Notes under the pieces: model-generated
Told to the model about the DNA's origin: nothing
Databases searched by the model: none
The model's input: the letters and a program-made list of their open reading frames with translations, nothing else
Shown: positions 61,400 to 64,000 of the stretch, piece by piece
Layout: every line of letters begins with the position of its first letter
Position numbering within the stretch: position 1 is the stretch's first letter
Position numbers and translations under genes: made by a program
Assembly (NCBI GenBank): GCA_963978545.1
Contig: OZ021721.1
Coordinates: 111,961,414-112,025,413 of the forward strand
Direction of reading: 5' to 3'
DNA length: 64,000 nucleotides
Source of the DNA: Linyphia triangularis
Taxonomy: Eukaryota; Arthropoda; Arachnida; Araneae; Linyphiidae

Positions 61400-63330
61400 T
61401 GGATTTAGAAGTAACTTAAGACGATATTCCTTTTCAACAATCGTGAGAGTTTGATAAAAGTAATTGAATGAAAGCAAATCATTTATTGCATATAAAACGC
61501 AGGCTCAGTCCTAAGCTACGTATTTATGCAAATATCTAATTTTACATTAATTCAATTAACATATTTTGTGCTAACATGTCTTTTTATATCCTCATTGAAA
61601 GTCTATATCACTATGCCAATGCTGAACTTGCAACCATTCCCTAATGTTGACAAACGAGCAAACAACAAAGTTCCGACCTATATCTTGTAACAAATTTGAT
61701 TCTAAGGCACAGAAGCCCTTCCATTATTTTTAAGAATGATTAGACATGACGACGATTATGGAGGATGGTCACGTTCAAATGTCATTCTGCATAGTGGAAC
61801 AGAATTTCTCTTATTCAATCCTTGATGTCTCAAAAAAGTTATCCTGTTTGTTTTCCAATGCTTTAATCTTTTCTTATGTAACAAATGCTTTATATACATA
61901 TTCTTATTTTTTTAATTGTTTAAAACATCCAAATTGTAGTTGTACATTAATTTTTGAAGTTGAACAAATGAGGGGGAAAGAATTTTAAAATTGAATTTTA
62001 CATTGTTACAAAATTTGATTTCATATCCCCTCCCTAAATATTTTCCTGGCTACCCTGAAACAACTTATAAAAATTGTCCAAAAAAAACAAATTTATGCTA
62101 AAATAATCATTAGAAATATTCATGAAAACAATAAAATTTCATTATGATTTTGCATTATTATAGTCATTTTTTATGATTTTTTTTTAACTATTACAAAGAT
62201 TTAAAATACTAAAAATGAATATTTTTTAAAAATTTAAAATTAATCAGGAAACTTGAGTAAAATTTTGAGTTTATTGTAAACCTCATAAATAAAAAAACAA
62301 ACACTTTTTTCCATCTTGCTATTTATTTTTTGGTTTATTTTCTAAGCAATGGATCAGAATCTAACCCTATTCAACAGCCTTGAAGAGATGTGACCAATTA
62401 TGAGTGTTATAGGCTTTTTATGCATTCCCAATCAGTCGTTTTCCGATATAAATACTTGAAATTTTAATCAAATATATTTAAGTGCAATAGTTTTGCTCCA
62501 TTTCCTAGATAACACTTACCTTATAACCATACTTAGAAAATTCTCTAGTTAGATTTTAATTACTTTTTGAGTTATCAGGTATGTTATATTAAATTAGTAA
62601 AGAAACACATTTTTCAGTAAACATGATTTAAGTTCACAAAATCGGTTGAATTCTATTGAAATGAATTTTTGTAACATCGTTTTTTTAACATAAATTCAAT
62701 ACAATTATTAATTAATAAAGATAAGATTTAGAGCACAATTGTGGTAACATGAAAATAAATATTTGCTGCATTAAGACGAAAAAATTATGATTTTTTATGA
62801 AATTATGAAATGCGAAAAAATTATGATTTTAGCGTAGTTGGAAACTACAAAAGAGTTTTTATCTTATTTGAAATGAGTCCTCAACCCAAATTCTTTTGTA
62901 ATTATTTGTAAATATCTTTTTTTAAAACAAAACCATTTTAAGTAATCTGTTTCTACTGACACATTCTTGTATCAAAACTTGGATCTTAATTGAGCAGGAC
63001 AGCTTCTACGATAAAAAACTTATTCGGAATCAGAGGGCAACTATAACATAAACAAGGATAATAAAATTAATAAATGGATATTACTTAATAAGTATCAAAG
63101 CGTGATACCCTCTAAAAGAGTATCATGATAATTTGAAGGAACTTGTACAATTTACATGAAATTTCCAGGATATAACACTAAGTTAAAATGAATATACCAA
63201 CTAAATTTTTTGTAAATCGGGGGAACCTTTTATCAACTTTAACTTTTTTTAACATTTAAGTTTAATCACTTGTTAGAAATGCATAAGTAGCGGAAGCCAT
63301 TTCTTTAAAAGTTAACCGCAAGCTACAATA
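61400..63330. other. AT-rich, no gene
   Basis: An 80-codon plus-strand frame (61746-61988) lacks motifs. Otherwise poly(A/T)-rich text with nothing I can support. Confidence 0.45.
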
Positions 63331-63335
63331 GGCTT

Positions 63336-64000
63336 GACAGACAAATTGCATCAGATAGCCCAATTGCTAATTTTCCGAAATGCATGCTAGCAACCACTCC
63401 AGTGCAGTATTTGCAGCTTTCAAATTACACCATGCGTTGATATAGAATCAAAGATTCCAAATACCCAAATAACTCCCAAGTCCATCTTGAAAACAATCGC
63501 GTATTTTATTACACTGGTCAACATATTAACAATCTTGTTATCTATGCAAGTCCCGTTCCATATTAAGCATATATAAGACAGACAAATCGCATCAGATACC
63601 CCAATTGGTAATTTTCTGAAATGCATACTAACAACCACTCCAGTGCAGTACTTGTCGCTTTCTAATTACACCATGCGTTAACACAGGATCAACTATTCCA
63701 AATACCCAAATAATTCCCAAGTTCATCTTGAAAAGAATCGCGTATTTTATTATACTGATCAAGATATTAACAATCTTGTTATCTATGCAGGTCTCGTTCC
63801 ATAGTAAGCATATATAAGACAGACAAATCGCATCAGATACCCCAATTGGTAATTTTCCGAACTACATACTAGCAACTACTCCAGTGCAGTCTTGTATTTG
63901 TAGCTTTCGAATTACACCATGCGTTAAGGCAGGATCAACGATTCCAAATACTCAAATAACTCCCAAATCCATCTCGAAAACAATCGTGTATTTTATTACA
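63336..64000. repeat. Satellite array, 241-bp period, cut by window end
   Basis: GACAGACAAAT(T/C)GCATCAGAT starts at 63336, 63577 and 63818, a constant 241-bp step. Units share CACTCCAGTGCAGT and TCGCGTATTTTATTACACTG. At least 2.75 units are visible. Confidence 0.9.

Noticed and set aside
63336..64000. CRISPR array or phage-type repeats
   Set aside because: Repeat units are 241 bp with no short-repeat/unique-spacer pattern; the setting is eukaryotic.

Overview
This is a strongly AT-rich, repeat-dense eukaryotic window. It most resembles a gene-poor stretch of an arthropod nuclear genome. I cannot fix the species. Reasons: short tRNA-derived SINEs, abundant TA- and TTAA-flanked non-autonomous DNA transposons, long homopolymer and TA/TAA microsatellites, no operon-like gene packing, and only one convincing coding segment. 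An arachnid or insect is plausible but not shown.

Gene content. The only well-supported coding sequence is a 5' coding exon on the minus strand (6981 down to 6441, 180 codons plus one base), ending at a consensus splice donor. It encodes a Ser/Pro-rich N-terminus with an Engrailed-homology-1-type motif (FSVASLL, residues 61-67), as found in homeobox, T-box and forkhead repressors. The DNA-binding domain must lie in a later exon. I see no exon 2 between 6440 and 1, so intron 1 exceeds 6.4 kb and leaves the window. A locally GC-rich block just upstream (about 7340-7760) is the likely promoter. It has a repeated 13-bp CCAAT-type element, an inverted GATA pair, a GC box and a TAATTAATT homeodomain site.

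Layout. 1-6440: inferred intron 1 with a hAT-like MITE, a TTAA-flanked MITE and SINEs. 6441-7760: exon 1, leader and promoter. 7760-64000: about 56 kb upstream with no recognisable gene. This part is a mosaic of transposons and satellites: a 194-bp satellite, five copies of one SINE with target-site duplications, TTAA elements at 18.7-20 kb and 38 kb, three 203-bp palindromic TA elements at 40-43 kb, many CAGGGTGATTA-type elements, and tandem arrays of 267, ~243 and 241 bp at the right. Between them are islands of more complex sequence (15.1, 20.2, 23.9, 29.1, 31.9, 33.6, 36.3, 39.8, 42.4, 46.8, 48.6, 50.4, 52.8, 54.6-55.5 and 59.9 kb). They look like conserved non-coding/enhancer candidates, several with POU, Fox or homeodomain sites. 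The overall picture is a developmental-regulator gene with a long upstream regulatory desert. That interpretation is inference and needs comparative data.

Unusual structures include a long palindrome whose apex carries a 74-bp unit three times, a 244-bp segment duplicated without visible change 4.17 kb apart, a 522-bp tandem duplication, and a 267-bp triplication. No complete protein-coding transposon, CRISPR array, rRNA or functional tRNA gene was recognised.
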